From contig JAQUCT010000005.1 of assembly GCA_028686075.1 (NCBI GenBank), positions 1-40,010 on the forward strand: a stretch of 40,010 bases of DNA, in the 5' to 3' direction. Each line of letters begins with the position of its first letter. Position 1 is the first letter of the stretch. This DNA comes from Bacillota bacterium. GTDB taxonomy: Bacteria > Bacillota > Clostridia > Ch29. The notes beneath the pieces were generated by a model, which made no database searches, was not told the origin of the DNA, and saw only the letters and a list, made by a program, of their open reading frames with translations. This document shows, one piece after another, positions 32,988-40,010 of this stretch. The translations under genes were made by a program, and so were the position numbers.

Positions 32988-34238
32988 ATGGATAACATTA
33001 TCGCCGGCTTGGATATAGGAACGTCTAAGGTAAGTGCAGTTTTAGCAAAGTTAGACTCCAACGGCATTAGGATACTGGGTGTTGGAATTAGCCCCAACAA
33101 CGGAGTCAAAAAGGGTGTTGTGGTTGATATAGAAAGCACTACCATGGCCGTCGAACAGGCAGTGGAACAGCTTAAGAATATGACCAATATGGAAGTGGAT
33201 TCGGTATTTATAAATATATCCGGCGGTCACGTGACCCTGTACCAAAACAGGGGTGTAATAGCGGTCACCGGCGAAGATCGGGAAATAACCGGTGAGGACG
33301 TGAGGAGGGTTATGCAGGCGGCAAGGATATTTGCATTGCCCCCGGAGAAGGAGATAGTTGACGTTATACCATTGCAGTTTATTGTTGACGGGTATGATGA
33401 GATTCGGGACCCGGTAGGCATGTTCGGAACCAGGCTGGAAATGGATGCCGGTATAGTGGCCTGCAGCAGTACTACCCTACAGAACTTAATAAGGAGCGTT
33501 GAACGGGCTGACCTTAATATAGTAGGAGTGGTGGCAGAACCCCTGGCCCTAGGTGAGGTGCTACTTACAAAGGATGAAAAGGAACTTGGGGTGCTGGTAA
33601 TTGATGTAGGGGCGGGAAAGACAGAATATTCGGTCTTTGAGAACGGTATGCTAAAGAATTCCGGCTTTATTCCCCTGGGAGGAGACAGCATTACAAACGA
33701 CCTGGCGGTGGGCCTTAGGATAAGTTTTGGCGAGGCGGAGAACCTGAAAAAACAGTACGGGATTGTCAAACAGGAATATGCCGGGCAGGAAACGGTACCC
33801 GTCAAGGGAATCGCCGACGGCAGCCAGCGGGAAATAGGCATAGAAGAGCTTTGTGAAATAATAGAGGCAAGGGTTTATGAAATATTTTTTCTGGTAAACC
33901 GGGAGCTTATTAAAAGCGGTATAAAGCCCAAGCTGTCCTCCGGCGTGGTGGTAACAGGAGGAGGGGTGAGTTTCCTAAAAGGATGCAAAGAGGTAGCACA
34001 GGAAGTAATGGGGCTGCCCGTTAGGATAGGTATCCCTGAATACATAGGAGTGAGTTCCCCTGTATACTCGTCGGGGGTTGGTATAGTAAAATATGTGACA
34101 GGAAGAAAACATTATTATCCCGGTGAAATGGAGGGGGCATCAAAAAAGACCACATTGTTCGGCAAACCTAAAACAAGAAAAGCACAAAAGGGCGGCGCAC
34201 TAAACAGGCTAAAGGATTTCCTGGATGAGTACTTCTAA
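32988..34238 (+). CDS. ftsA: cell division protein FtsA
   Basis: A 416-residue actin-family ATPase that anchors FtsZ filaments to the membrane. Phosphate-1 motif AGLDIGTSKVSAVLAK is at the N-terminus. The 1C/SHS2 subdomain covers about 85-165, then VLVIDVGAGKTEYSVFE (phosphate 2) and VVVTGGGVSFLKGC (adenosine motif). The C-terminus RLKDFLDEYF is an amphipathic helix, the probable membrane-targeting sequence. A roughly 100-base gap separates it from sbp and could hold a separate promoter, though I see no convincing one. ftsZ follows after 63 bases. Very secure. Confidence 0.96.
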   Translation: MDNIIAGLDIGTSKVSAVLAKLDSNGIRILGVGISPNNGVKKGVVVDIESTTMAVEQAVEQLKNMTNMEVDSVFINISGGHVTLYQNRGVIAVTGEDREITGEDVRRVMQAARIFALPPEKEIVDVIPLQFIVDGYDEIRDPVGMFGTRLEMDAGIVACSSTTLQNLIRSVERADLNIVGVVAEPLALGEVLLTKDEKELGVLVIDVGAGKTEYSVFENGMLKNSGFIPLGGDSITNDLAVGLRISFGEAENLKKQYGIVKQEYAGQETVPVKGIADGSQREIGIEELCEIIEARVYEIFFLVNRELIKSGIKPKLSSGVVVTGGGVSFLKGCKEVAQEVMGLPVRIGIPEYIGVSSPVYSSGVGIVKYVTGRKHYYPGEMEGASKKTTLFGKPKTRKAQKGGALNRLKDFLDEYF

Positions 34239-34301
34239 GTCTAGTATCTCGCCCGGTGAAGTACCTGTCAGGAGTGCCGAGTAAAAAAGGGGGTAACAGC
34301 T

Positions 34302-35378
34302 ATGCTGGAGTTTGATATGGAAAGCAATCAATTTGCGGTGATCAAAGTAATTGGTGTTGGCGGTGGAGGCAGCAACGCTGTCAACAGAATGATTGAAGCA
34401 GGGCTGAAAGGGGTAGAATTTGTAGCAATTAATACCGATAGGCAGGCCCTCTTGTTGTCGAATGCCTCCCAGAAGGTTCAGATTGGCGAAAAGCTTACAA
34501 AGGGCCTGGGAGCAGGGGCCAACCCGGAGATTGGCCTGAAGGCTGCTGAAGAGAGCAGGGAAATAATTCATAATATAATACAGGGCTCGGATATGGTATT
34601 CATAACGGCCGGCATGGGAGGAGGAACCGGGACAGGTGCCGCCCCAATAATAGCGGACATTGCCAAACAGCTTGGAATACTGACGGTGGGAGTTGTGACA
34701 AAACCCTTTACCTTTGAAGGCCGAAAGAGAGCCTTGCATGCGGAAGAGGGTACGAAGGACCTAAAAGACAAAGTGGATACTCTGGTCATTATACCCAACG
34801 ACAGGCTGCTACAGATATCCGAAAAGAAGACCTCGATAGTCGAAGCCTTTACCACCGCCGATGATGTACTAAGGCAAGGGGTTCAGGGTATTTCAGACCT
34901 TATCGCGGTTCCGGGACTAGTTAACCTGGACTTTGCGGATGTTAAGACCATAATGCATAATACCGGGATGGCCCATATGGGCATTGGTTGTTCCAATGGC
35001 GAAAACAGAGCCACCGAAGCCGCAAAGCTAGCCATCCAGAGCCCGCTACTGGAGACTTCCATAGAGGGAGCCAAGGGAGTTCTGCTGAATATTACCGGTG
35101 GGCCCAACCTTGGGTTGTTTGAAGTAAACGAAGCGGCGGAGCTTGTATCTCAGTCCGCGGACCCCGATGCAAACATCATATTCGGTGCGGTAATAGACGA
35201 AGACCTTAAAGATGAGATACGAATAACCGTTATAGCCACCGGTTTTAGCGGTGATAAGCCAATAAAACCGATAAAGGAAAAGGACAAAAAAAAGGATAGG
35301 GACAGTTTGTTCGGCGACTACGAAGGAATTGACCTGGATATACCCACATTTTTACGTAAAAATAAGAATGTGAAATAA
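34302..35378 (+). CDS. ftsZ: cell division protein FtsZ
   Basis: A 358-residue tubulin-like GTPase that forms the Z ring. [17 protein letters not shown] begins the GTP site and [10 protein letters not shown] is the tubulin signature loop. [11 protein letters not shown] with its aspartate forms the T7 catalytic loop. After a short basic linker ([14 protein letters not shown]) the C-terminal peptide [12 protein letters not shown], which binds FtsA and other partners, is intact. ATG 34302 follows AAGGGGG. It is the last gene of the dcw block; a terminator lies about 65 bases after the stop. Very secure. Confidence 0.98.
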   Translation: MLEFDMESNQFAVIKVIGVGGGGSNAVNRMIEAGLKGVEFVAINTDRQALLLSNASQKVQIGEKLTKGLGAGANPEIGLKAAEESREIIHNIIQGSDMVFITAGMGGGTGTGAAPIIADIAKQLGILTVGVVTKPFTFEGRKRALHAEEGTKDLKDKVDTLVIIPNDRLLQISEKKTSIVEAFTTADDVLRQGVQGISDLIAVPGLVNLDFADVKTIMHNTGMAHMGIGCSNGENRATEAAKLAIQSPLLETSIEGAKGVLLNITGGPNLGLFEVNEAAELVSQSADPDANIIFGAVIDEDLKDEIRITVIATGFSGDKPIKPIKEKDKKKDRDSLFGDYEGIDLDIPTFLRKNKNVK

Positions 35379-35380
35379 AC

Positions 35381-35393
35381 CAGATCACAGATA
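35381..35393. repeat. CAGATCA heptamer tract, short copy
   Basis: CAGATCACAGATA, just after the ftsZ stop. It is followed by GGGTAGGATTTGAGGGTA, which resembles GGGCAGGATTTGCGGGTG after the longer tract at 39851. Confidence 0.45.
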
Positions 35394-35444
35394 ACAGTTG
35401 GTAGGCATCAGGGTAGGATTTGAGGGTAGCAATTGTTGGTTTCC

Positions 35445-35487
35445 AGGGACTGAAGTTCTTGTTTAGATTTCAGTCTCTTTTTATTTT
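35445..35487 (+). terminator. terminator after ftsZ with a duplicated 3' arm
   Basis: GGGACTGAA (35446-35454) pairs with TTCAGTCTC (35469-35477, one G-T pair), followed by TTTTTATTTT. A second copy of the right arm, TTCAGTCCC (35683-35691), which pairs perfectly, occurs 214 bases on and is followed by TTATTTTGTTTT. Confidence 0.75.
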
Positions 35488-35503
35488 ATATACAAATACA
35501 ATT

Positions 35504-35640
35504 AGGCTTCATGAAGCCTCATAGCACCCAAAGCGTATCGTAACCAGGCATTAAGTCATCTGAAGCGGAGCTTTAACCCGCATAAATAAAAGGAGCGCAG
35601 ATAGCGGATGCCTGGTATGCTCCCATCTTCTATGAAACCT
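35504..35640. ncRNA. candidate structured, pseudoknotted non-coding RNA
   Basis: This part of the 390-base ftsZ-to-35769 gap holds no gene but many nested complements. AGGCTTCATGAAGCCT (35504-35519) is a perfect palindrome. TCATAG (35519-35524) pairs with CTATGA (35630-35635). ACCAGGCAT (35543-35551) pairs with ATGCCTGGT (35608-35616). ATCTG (35558-35562) pairs with CAGAT (35598-35602), and GCGG (35565-35568) with CCGC (35578-35581). GGAGC (35592-35596) can also pair with GCTCC (35619-35623), crossing the main stem as a pseudoknot. I do not recognise a riboswitch class. Strand is unknown. Confidence 0.5.
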
Positions 35641-35768
35641 ATAAATATAGATTAGATTGAGGAATCGAAATTCAATATGGATTTCAGTCCCTTATTTTGT
35701 TTTCCGGAATAGAATGATAATATGGCCTTTAATCAGGGGTCCATAATAATCAATTTGGGTGGTGTTTT

Positions 35769-36239
35769 ATGAGGATTTGGATAGATGCCCGACCGGGGTT
35801 TTGGATAGGAGATTTGGAAAAGTTTGCCTGGTACACAGCGGAGCTGTACCTAAACCCTGTCGGGATCGAGTGTGAGTTTTCAGAAAGCAGAGGGGGAGCG
35901 GACATACGGATAATGCTGGAGGAGGGGGCGAGCGACAATCAAAATACCCGGGGAGTTGAGATACTCTACAGCACAAAAAGAACCTTAAACGAAAGGTTGG
36001 CCAAACACCTAATCGACGGCATTTGCGAAAGTACCCATCTTATGAACAGGGGCATAAGGGCGTCGGGTACAGCCTGGGATATACTTGTTATCTGCGGCTA
36101 CAGGACAAACGCTGCTGACAGGTCGATACTTACCGATGAGAATAAAAAAAGACAAATAATCCGGGGAATAATGGAGGGTTTGAAAGAATGTTTGCATAGA
36201 CAGCCGCTCAGTAAACGACAAAATTTTAAACCGGCATGA
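35769..36239 (+). CDS. degenerate N-acetylmuramoyl-L-alanine amidase-like protein, probably inactive
   Basis: A 156-residue protein that I read as a shrunken Amidase_3 domain. MRIWIDARPG stands where the family has the I-D-x-G-H-G-G start; ADIRIMLEEGAS, then TRGVEILYSTKRT, matches the A-D-x-x-x-S-x-H-x-N to G-x-E-x-Y-Y block; and NRGIRASGTAWDILVICGYR, then TNAADRSIL, matches the C-terminal block with the L-V-E-x-G-F-x-x-N catalytic glutamate. The first zinc histidine is replaced by R, the second by E and the catalytic glutamate by I; only E17 might remain. ATG 35769 follows GGGTGG. No signal peptide is seen. It lies just before spoIIGA, so a sporulation role is a guess. The family call is inference. 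Confidence 0.6.
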   Translation: MRIWIDARPGFWIGDLEKFAWYTAELYLNPVGIECEFSESRGGADIRIMLEEGASDNQNTRGVEILYSTKRTLNERLAKHLIDGICESTHLMNRGIRASGTAWDILVICGYRTNAADRSILTDENKKRQIIRGIMEGLKECLHRQPLSKRQNFKPA

Positions 36240-36328
36240 GTTATAATAATCATATCGATTAAGGCGGATGAATAGTAATTGTAATATGAGGTTAATCTGG
36301 CCGGAATAAAAGTAAGCCGGAGGTCAAT

Positions 36329-37210
36329 ATGGATATTTATGCAGACATACTACTTATGGAAAACATAGTCATGAACTATCTCATCCTTTGGCTGACATCC
36401 ACAACCTTGAAGGTGCATGCCGGTAGAATCAAAATGCTTGCAGCTTCGGTGGTAGGAGCCCTGTATGCTCTGCTTATTTTTTTTCCGGGGTATAAGTTTC
36501 TTTACACTACCGTAATGAAGGTACTTTTGTCATTGTTGATTATAGTAATTGCATTTACCCCCATACGATTCCGGGAGTTTTTGAAACAGTTGTCGGTGTT
36601 CTATCTTATTTCCTTTATCCTCGGCGGAGCGGTATTCGGCTTGTTCTATTTCACTAATGCGGGCACCGTTACCGCAGGTGGTGTTTTCCTTATTAAGGGC
36701 ATTCCCCTGTCGGTACTGGTGGGGGCAGGTCTTGTAACAATAATAATTATAAGGCTGTGTTTGGTGCCGCTTTATAGTTACCTGGAAAAGAGGTCCCTCT
36801 ACCGCAGCTTTGTTATAAGCGTCGGAGACAGATCGGCGGAGGCAGTGGGGCTTTTGGATACCGGAAACGAACTCTTCGACCCCATCACCAATTACCCGGT
36901 TATAGTGGTACAGTACTCCGCGGTTAAGGAATTGCTTCATGAAAGCATAAGGGAGATATTCGAACAGAACCGTGAAGAAGACCTGGAAAATATATATGAT
37001 GGTTTTAAGGAGGCAAACTGGGTATACAGGTTGAGGCTTATACCCTTTAGTTCCCTTGGTAAGGAAAAGGGGATGCTGCTAGGCTTTAAGGCGGACAGGG
37101 TAACCATAGGCAACCGGTGTCTGGGGAATGTAATAGTGGCAGTCTATTCCAAGCCTTTGTCGGAAAGCGGAGAATATGCAGCTTTGCTAAATCCGGAATT
37201 GATCAAGTAG
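36329..37210 (+). CDS. spoIIGA: sporulation sigma-E factor-processing peptidase
   Basis: A 293-residue membrane aspartic protease that cleaves pro-sigma-E once the asymmetric septum forms. The N-terminal half has five hydrophobic segments (about 8-150), beginning [20 protein letters not shown]. The C-terminal half is the soluble retropepsin-like domain with the catalytic aspartate D177 in [13 protein letters not shown]; it acts as a dimer. ATG 36329 follows CCGGAGG. sigE begins 12 bases after the stop, the conserved spoIIGA-sigE pair. A possible Spo0A-box-like AACGACA lies about 110 bases upstream but is only a weak match. Confidence 0.96.
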   Translation: MDIYADILLMENIVMNYLILWLTSTTLKVHAGRIKMLAASVVGALYALLIFFPGYKFLYTTVMKVLLSLLIIVIAFTPIRFREFLKQLSVFYLISFILGGAVFGLFYFTNAGTVTAGGVFLIKGIPLSVLVGAGLVTIIIIRLCLVPLYSYLEKRSLYRSFVISVGDRSAEAVGLLDTGNELFDPITNYPVIVVQYSAVKELLHESIREIFEQNREEDLENIYDGFKEANWVYRLRLIPFSSLGKEKGMLLGFKADRVTIGNRCLGNVIVAVYSKPLSESGEYAALLNPELIK

Positions 37211-37221
37211 GGGGGAAGAAT

Positions 37222-37956
37222 GTGGGTGTAATGCTGCGCCGATACAGATTGATTGTGCAAATTTATCTGATTAAGGTCTTCCATTTTACGCGGATTTTCC
37301 CTACGGCGCGGATATTCTACATTGGGGGCAGTGAAGCACTGCCGCCTCCGCTGAGTGCCGATGAGGAGAATTACCTTGTTGCAAGGCTTAAGGAAGGCGA
37401 AAAATCTGTACAGACTATACTGATAGAAAGAAACCTTCGACTGGTTGTATACATAGCAAGAAAATTTGAGAATACCGGCATTTGCGTTGAGGACCTTATT
37501 TCAATAGGAACCATCGGGCTCATTAAGGCTGTAAATACCTTTGACCCGGATAAACAGATAAAACTGGCTACCTATGCATCCCGGTGCATAGAGAACGAGA
37601 TACTTATGTATATTAGGAGAAACAGTAAGCTAAAGGCGGAGATATCCTTCGACGAGCCGCTTAACATAGATTGGGACGGTAACGAACTGCTGCTCTCTGA
37701 TATACTCGGTACCGAAAACGATATTATTTTCAAATGTCTGGAAAAGGAAGTGGACAGGGAACTTTTAGGGCTTGCGATGAGAAAACTTAGCGAACGGGAG
37801 AAAAGGATAATGAAACTCCGGTTCGGATTGGATGGGGGGGAGGAGAGGACACAAAAGGAGGTGGCCGACCTTTTAGGCATATCTCAGTCCTATATTTCAA
37901 GGCTGGAAAAGAGGATAATAAAAAGGTTAAAAAAGGAGATAAGCAGGATGGTCTGA
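37222..37956 (+). CDS. sigE: RNA polymerase sporulation sigma factor SigE (pro-form)
   Basis: A 244-residue sigma factor of the mother cell early programme. The hydrophobic and basic leader (residues 1-32) is the pro-sequence that keeps it membrane-bound; the conserved [14 protein letters not shown] follows, so SpoIIGA cleavage should fall near residues 32-33. Region 2 ([17 protein letters not shown], then [16 protein letters not shown]) and region 4 ([20 protein letters not shown]) are nearly identical to known SigE. GTG 37222 has GGGGG six bases upstream; ATG 37231 is also in frame and would give 241 residues. A strong terminator separates it from sigG. Confidence 0.97.
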   Translation: MGVMLRRYRLIVQIYLIKVFHFTRIFPTARIFYIGGSEALPPPLSADEENYLVARLKEGEKSVQTILIERNLRLVVYIARKFENTGICVEDLISIGTIGLIKAVNTFDPDKQIKLATYASRCIENEILMYIRRNSKLKAEISFDEPLNIDWDGNELLLSDILGTENDIIFKCLEKEVDRELLGLAMRKLSEREKRIMKLRFGLDGGEERTQKEVADLLGISQSYISRLEKRIIKRLKKEISRMV

Positions 37957-37980
37957 CACATCCTTATTAAGTATTGGATA

Positions 37981-38018
37981 CATGAAAAAACTGCCAGCAA
38001 CGTGGCGGTTTTTTCATG
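37981..38018 (+). terminator. strong terminator between sigE and sigG
   Basis: CATGAAAAAACTGCCA (37981-37996) pairs with TGGCGGTTTTTTCATG (38003-38018) through 16 pairs, one of them G-T. Because A- and T-runs lie in the stem it may act in both directions and would keep sigG expression separate from sigE. Confidence 0.88.
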
Positions 38019-38084
38019 TATAAAAGAATCCGAGGGGTGGAATAATCAGAGATGTCAGTTGATGAGCGAAAGAAGGTTGATGCA

Positions 38085-38858
38085 ATGCACATAAACAAAG
38101 TAGAAATATGCGGGGTAAATACTTCCAAACTTCCGGTGCTTACCAACGAAGAGATGAGGGCACTTTTCGCAAAAATGCACAACGGTGACAATAGTGCCCG
38201 GGAAAAGTTCATTAAGGGTAACCTACGGCTGGTCTTAAGCGTTATACAGAGATTCAACAATAGGGGAGAGTACCTTGACGACCTTTTTCAGGTAGGTTGC
38301 GTCGGCCTTATTAAAGCTATAGACAACTTTGACCTAAGCCAGAACGTCAAGTTTTCAACCTATGCCGTTCCAATGATAATAGGCGAAATACGAAGGTATT
38401 TAAGAGATAACAATTCCATAAGGGTGAGCAGGTCACTGCGGGATATCGCCTATAGGGCACTGCAGGTGCGGGACCAGCTTATAAATAAGCATTCAAAGGA
38501 GCCTACCATATCCGAGATATCCAAGGAACTGGATATGCCCAGGGAAGAGGTTGTGTTTGCTCTGGACGCGATACAGGACCCGGTATCACTTTTCGAACCG
38601 ATATACCACGACAGCGGAGACGCCATATTTGTAATGGACCAGGTGAAGGACGAAAAAAACTCCGACGAGGTGTGGCTGGAGGGAATATCTCTAAGGGAGG
38701 CAATGAGGAAGCTTAACGACAGGGAGAAACTGATACTTAACCTGCGTTTTTTTGAAGGAAGGACCCAGATGGAGGTGGCGGAGGAGATTGGAATCTCTCA
38801 GGCACAGGTGTCCCGGCTGGAAAAGTCGGCCCTAAACCATATGAAAAAGCATATGTGA
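38085..38858 (+). CDS. sigG: RNA polymerase sporulation sigma factor SigG
   Basis: A 257-residue forespore late sigma factor. The N-terminal NKVEICGVNTSKLPVL is a hallmark of SigG (and the region contacted by anti-sigma factors). Region 2 has NLRLVLSVIQRFNNRGEYLD and QNVKFSTYAVPMIIGEIRRY. Region 3 (SRSLRDIAYRALQVRDQL) and region 4 (TQMEVAEEIGISQAQVSRLE) complete it. I choose ATG 38085 (AGAAGG, 8-base spacing), since known SigG proteins begin just there; ATG 38052, with GGGGTGG further upstream, would add 11 residues and cannot be excluded. Transcription is set apart from sigE by a terminator. Confidence 0.95.
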   Translation: MHINKVEICGVNTSKLPVLTNEEMRALFAKMHNGDNSAREKFIKGNLRLVLSVIQRFNNRGEYLDDLFQVGCVGLIKAIDNFDLSQNVKFSTYAVPMIIGEIRRYLRDNNSIRVSRSLRDIAYRALQVRDQLINKHSKEPTISEISKELDMPREEVVFALDAIQDPVSLFEPIYHDSGDAIFVMDQVKDEKNSDEVWLEGISLREAMRKLNDREKLILNLRFFEGRTQMEVAEEIGISQAQVSRLEKSALNHMKKHM

Positions 38859-38895
38859 AAAATCTGTGACTGAATTGTCACGGATTTTTTATTTT
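38859..38895 (+). terminator. terminator after sigG
   Basis: AAAATCTGTGAC (38859-38870) pairs with GTCACGGATTTTTT (38877-38890, with one G-T pair), followed by ATTTT. Confidence 0.88.
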
Positions 38896-38923
38896 GCATA
38901 AATACCCCTTGTCCAACATAGTA
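38896..38923 (+). promoter_or_regulatory. candidate sigma-G/sigma-F-type promoter for the YlmC/YmxH gene
   Basis: GCATA (38896-38900) and CATAGTA (38917-38923) are separated by 16 bases. They resemble the forespore sigma-G consensus (-35 G-H-A-T-R, -10 C-A-T-N-N-T-A). The pair lies 31 bases before the ATG and directly after the sigG terminator. Confidence 0.5.
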
Positions 38924-38954
38924 TTTAAGAGAGAATAATAAGGTGGTGCGCCGT

Positions 38955-39212
38955 ATGATAAAAACGTCCGACCTGGCGGAAAAGGAAGTTATTACGTTTA
39001 AAGAGGGTAGGAACTTGGGACCTATCTCAGATATAGAGGTAAACTTGGAGGAAGGAAAGGTGGAGGCTATTATTATCCCGGGACCGGGCAAATTCTTGGG
39101 CTTCTTTAACAGGGAAAACGACCTGGTGATACCCTGGGAGGATATTGTAAATATTGGTATAGATGTAATACTGGTTGAGTTTAAAGAGACCATAGATATG
39201 GAAAGGGAATAG
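38955..39212 (+). CDS. PRC-barrel sporulation protein, YlmC/YmxH family
   Basis: An 85-residue single PRC-barrel domain. MIKTSDLAEKEVITFKEGR and LGPISDIEVNLEEGKVEAII are followed by the typical I-P-G-P and W-E-D-I-V-N-I-G-I-D-V-I-L segment, the pattern of the YlmC/YmxH sporulation family. Two in-frame GTG codons upstream (38943, 38946) lie within the AAGGTGG ribosome site, so ATG 38955 is used. Next to sigG, with a forespore-type promoter, a role in the spore is likely. The molecular function is unknown. No membrane helix or signal peptide is seen. Confidence 0.92.
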   Translation: MIKTSDLAEKEVITFKEGRNLGPISDIEVNLEEGKVEAIIIPGPGKFLGFFNRENDLVIPWEDIVNIGIDVILVEFKETIDMERE

Positions 39213-39289
39213 ACTCCCTGGAAAAACCTGAGTTAATATAATATAATTCATACAAGGGTAAAGTCAAGTATGACAGGGGGATTGGGAGC

Positions 39290-39778
39290 ATGAAATGTCC
39301 GTTTTGCGGCAACCTGGAATCAAAGGTGGTGGATTCCCGGCCCGCCGACGAGGGTTTTACCATTCGGCGCAGAAGGGAGTGCAGTAAGTGTTGCAGGCGG
39401 TTTACCACCTACGAGAAACTCGACCGTCTTCCCCTTATGGTGGTTAAAAAGGACGGCAGGAGGGAAAGCTTTAACAGGGAAAAGGTATTGAACGGTATAA
39501 TAAAGGCCACAGAAAAAAGGCCGGTATCAGTGAATAGAATAAACGATCTGGTGGACGAGATTGAAAAAAAACTCTATAACATTATGGAAAAGGAAATAAC
39601 CAGCAAGACCATAGGTGAGATAATAATGGAAAAGCTAAAAGAGCTGGACGAGGTTGCTTATGTGAGGTTTGCTTCGGTGTACCGCCAGTTCAAGGACATA
39701 AACACCTTTATGGAGGAACTCAGCAAACTGCTGGACAAGGAAAGTCAGGAATCTGCGGAGAAGACAAATGACCTTTAA
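39290..39778 (+). CDS. nrdR: transcriptional repressor NrdR
   Basis: A 162-residue repressor of ribonucleotide reductase genes. The zinc ribbon uses C3, C6, C31 and C34 (MKCPFCG and [12 protein letters not shown]). The ATP-cone domain (about 46-136) begins [20 protein letters not shown] and senses ATP/d[20 protein letters not shown] closes it. The C-terminal tail ([18 protein letters not shown]) is slightly longer than usual. ATG 39290 follows GGGGGATTGGGAG. No nrd genes are present in the window. Its position after the sigG/ymxH block is common in Clostridia. Very secure. Confidence 0.97.
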   Translation: MKCPFCGNLESKVVDSRPADEGFTIRRRRECSKCCRRFTTYEKLDRLPLMVVKKDGRRESFNREKVLNGIIKATEKRPVSVNRINDLVDEIEKKLYNIMEKEITSKTIGEIIMEKLKELDEVAYVRFASVYRQFKDINTFMEELSKLLDKESQESAEKTNDL

Positions 39779-39850
39779 AAGGCACGACCGGGAAGGGAAT
39801 GATACCGGCAGCCTCGTTGCCCTAATGCAGTTGATATGAGTTACAGGTTG

Positions 39851-39876
39851 CAGATCACAGATCACAGATCACAGAT
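39851..39876. repeat. CAGATCA heptamer tandem tract
   Basis: Three perfect CAGATCA units (39851, 39858, 39865), then CAGATTC. The 232 bases after nrdR hold no gene that I can see; this tract and the following repeat account for most of the recognisable structure. Confidence 0.7.
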
Positions 39877-39946
39877 TCAGGTACTAGAGTTAGGGCAGGA
39901 TTTGCGGGTGATAAATATTATGCATTAAAATTTTACATCTCCTGAT

Positions 39947-40010
39947 GTCATCCTGAGCGATAGCGAAGGATCTTGCGATAGCGAAGGATCTTGCGATAGC
40001 GAAGGATCTT
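39947..40010. repeat. dispersed palindromic repeat, inverted copy, with 18-bp tandem units
   Basis: GTCATCCTGAGCGA begins the reverse complement of the repeat at 5608 and 17054. It then runs into three exact 18-bp units GCGATAGCGAAGGATCTT at 39957, 39975 and 39993, the last ending at the window edge, so the true array may be longer. Confidence 0.75.

Noticed and set aside
35504-35640. Short minus-strand peptides in the structured-RNA block and known riboswitch classes (c-di-GMP, THF, purine, T-box)
   Set aside because: The peptides are under 20 codons without ribosome sites, and the conserved cores of those riboswitch classes are not present.
36210-36220. Spo0A box (AACGACA) upstream of spoIIGA
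   Set aside because: One mismatch to the 7-base consensus and over 100 bases from the start; too common by chance to list as a site.
39851-40010. CRISPR array
   Set aside because: The repeats are adjacent 7-bp and 18-bp tandem units with no unique spacers and no cas genes.

Overview
The window looks like chromosomal DNA of an anaerobic, endospore-forming Clostridia-type Firmicute (Bacillota). The evidence is: strong AGGAGG-type ribosome binding sites with many TTG and GTG starts; a division/cell-wall (dcw) cluster that runs straight into spoIIGA-sigE-sigG; a SpoVD-type penicillin-binding protein with PASTA domains; the DUF881-DUF881-sbp block between divIB and ftsA; an [FeFe]-hydrogenase-like protein at the left edge; and a SleB-type cortex hydrolase. 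No phage, integrase, transposase or CRISPR array was seen. Genus cannot be fixed by reading alone.

Layout. 1-5.6 kb: a truncated hydrogenase-like iron-sulfur protein (minus strand), cobalamin adenosyltransferase, M20 amidohydrolase, an ANTAR response regulator, a tiny apparently frameshifted ORF, and a divergent pair of unrecognised proteins. 5.8-13.4 kb: deoC, a DUF296 protein, an M23 murein hydrolase, purine nucleoside phosphorylase, a SleB-like hydrolase, a short DUF1858 gene interrupted by an in-frame TGA exactly where the family has its second cysteine (best read as selenocysteine), chorismate synthase, PduL-like phosphotransacylase and a membrane-anchored chelatase-fold protein. 13.6-17.0 kb: a YmfF/YmfH-type M16 peptidase pair and lgt. 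17.3-35.4 kb: a complete dcw cluster in one direction: mraZ, rsmH, ftsL, spoVD, murE, murF, mraY, murD, ftsW, murG, murA, divIB, two DUF881 genes, sbp, ftsA, ftsZ, with three MraZ-box-like repeats at 10-bp spacing before mraZ. 35.4-39.8 kb: a gap holding a candidate structured RNA, a degenerate amidase-like gene, spoIIGA, sigE, sigG, a YlmC/YmxH-type gene with a sigma-G-like promoter, and nrdR.

How it fits together. The dcw genes make lipid II from UDP-GlcNAc (MurA, MurD, MurE, MurF, MraY, MurG) and build the divisome (FtsZ, FtsA, DivIB, FtsL, SEDS protein and class B PBP). SpoIIGA, SigE and SigG then couple the asymmetric septum to compartment-specific transcription in sporulation. Several intergenic gaps carry dispersed repeats: an imperfect palindromic family with CTCAGGATGACA ends, a promoter-like TTAGAAGATG module present three times, and CAGATCA heptamer tracts.

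The most interesting items are the candidate CxxU selenoprotein at 10006-10197, the candidate pseudoknotted RNA at 35504-35640 with its duplicated terminator arm, and the apparently catalytically dead amidase-like protein between ftsZ and spoIIGA.
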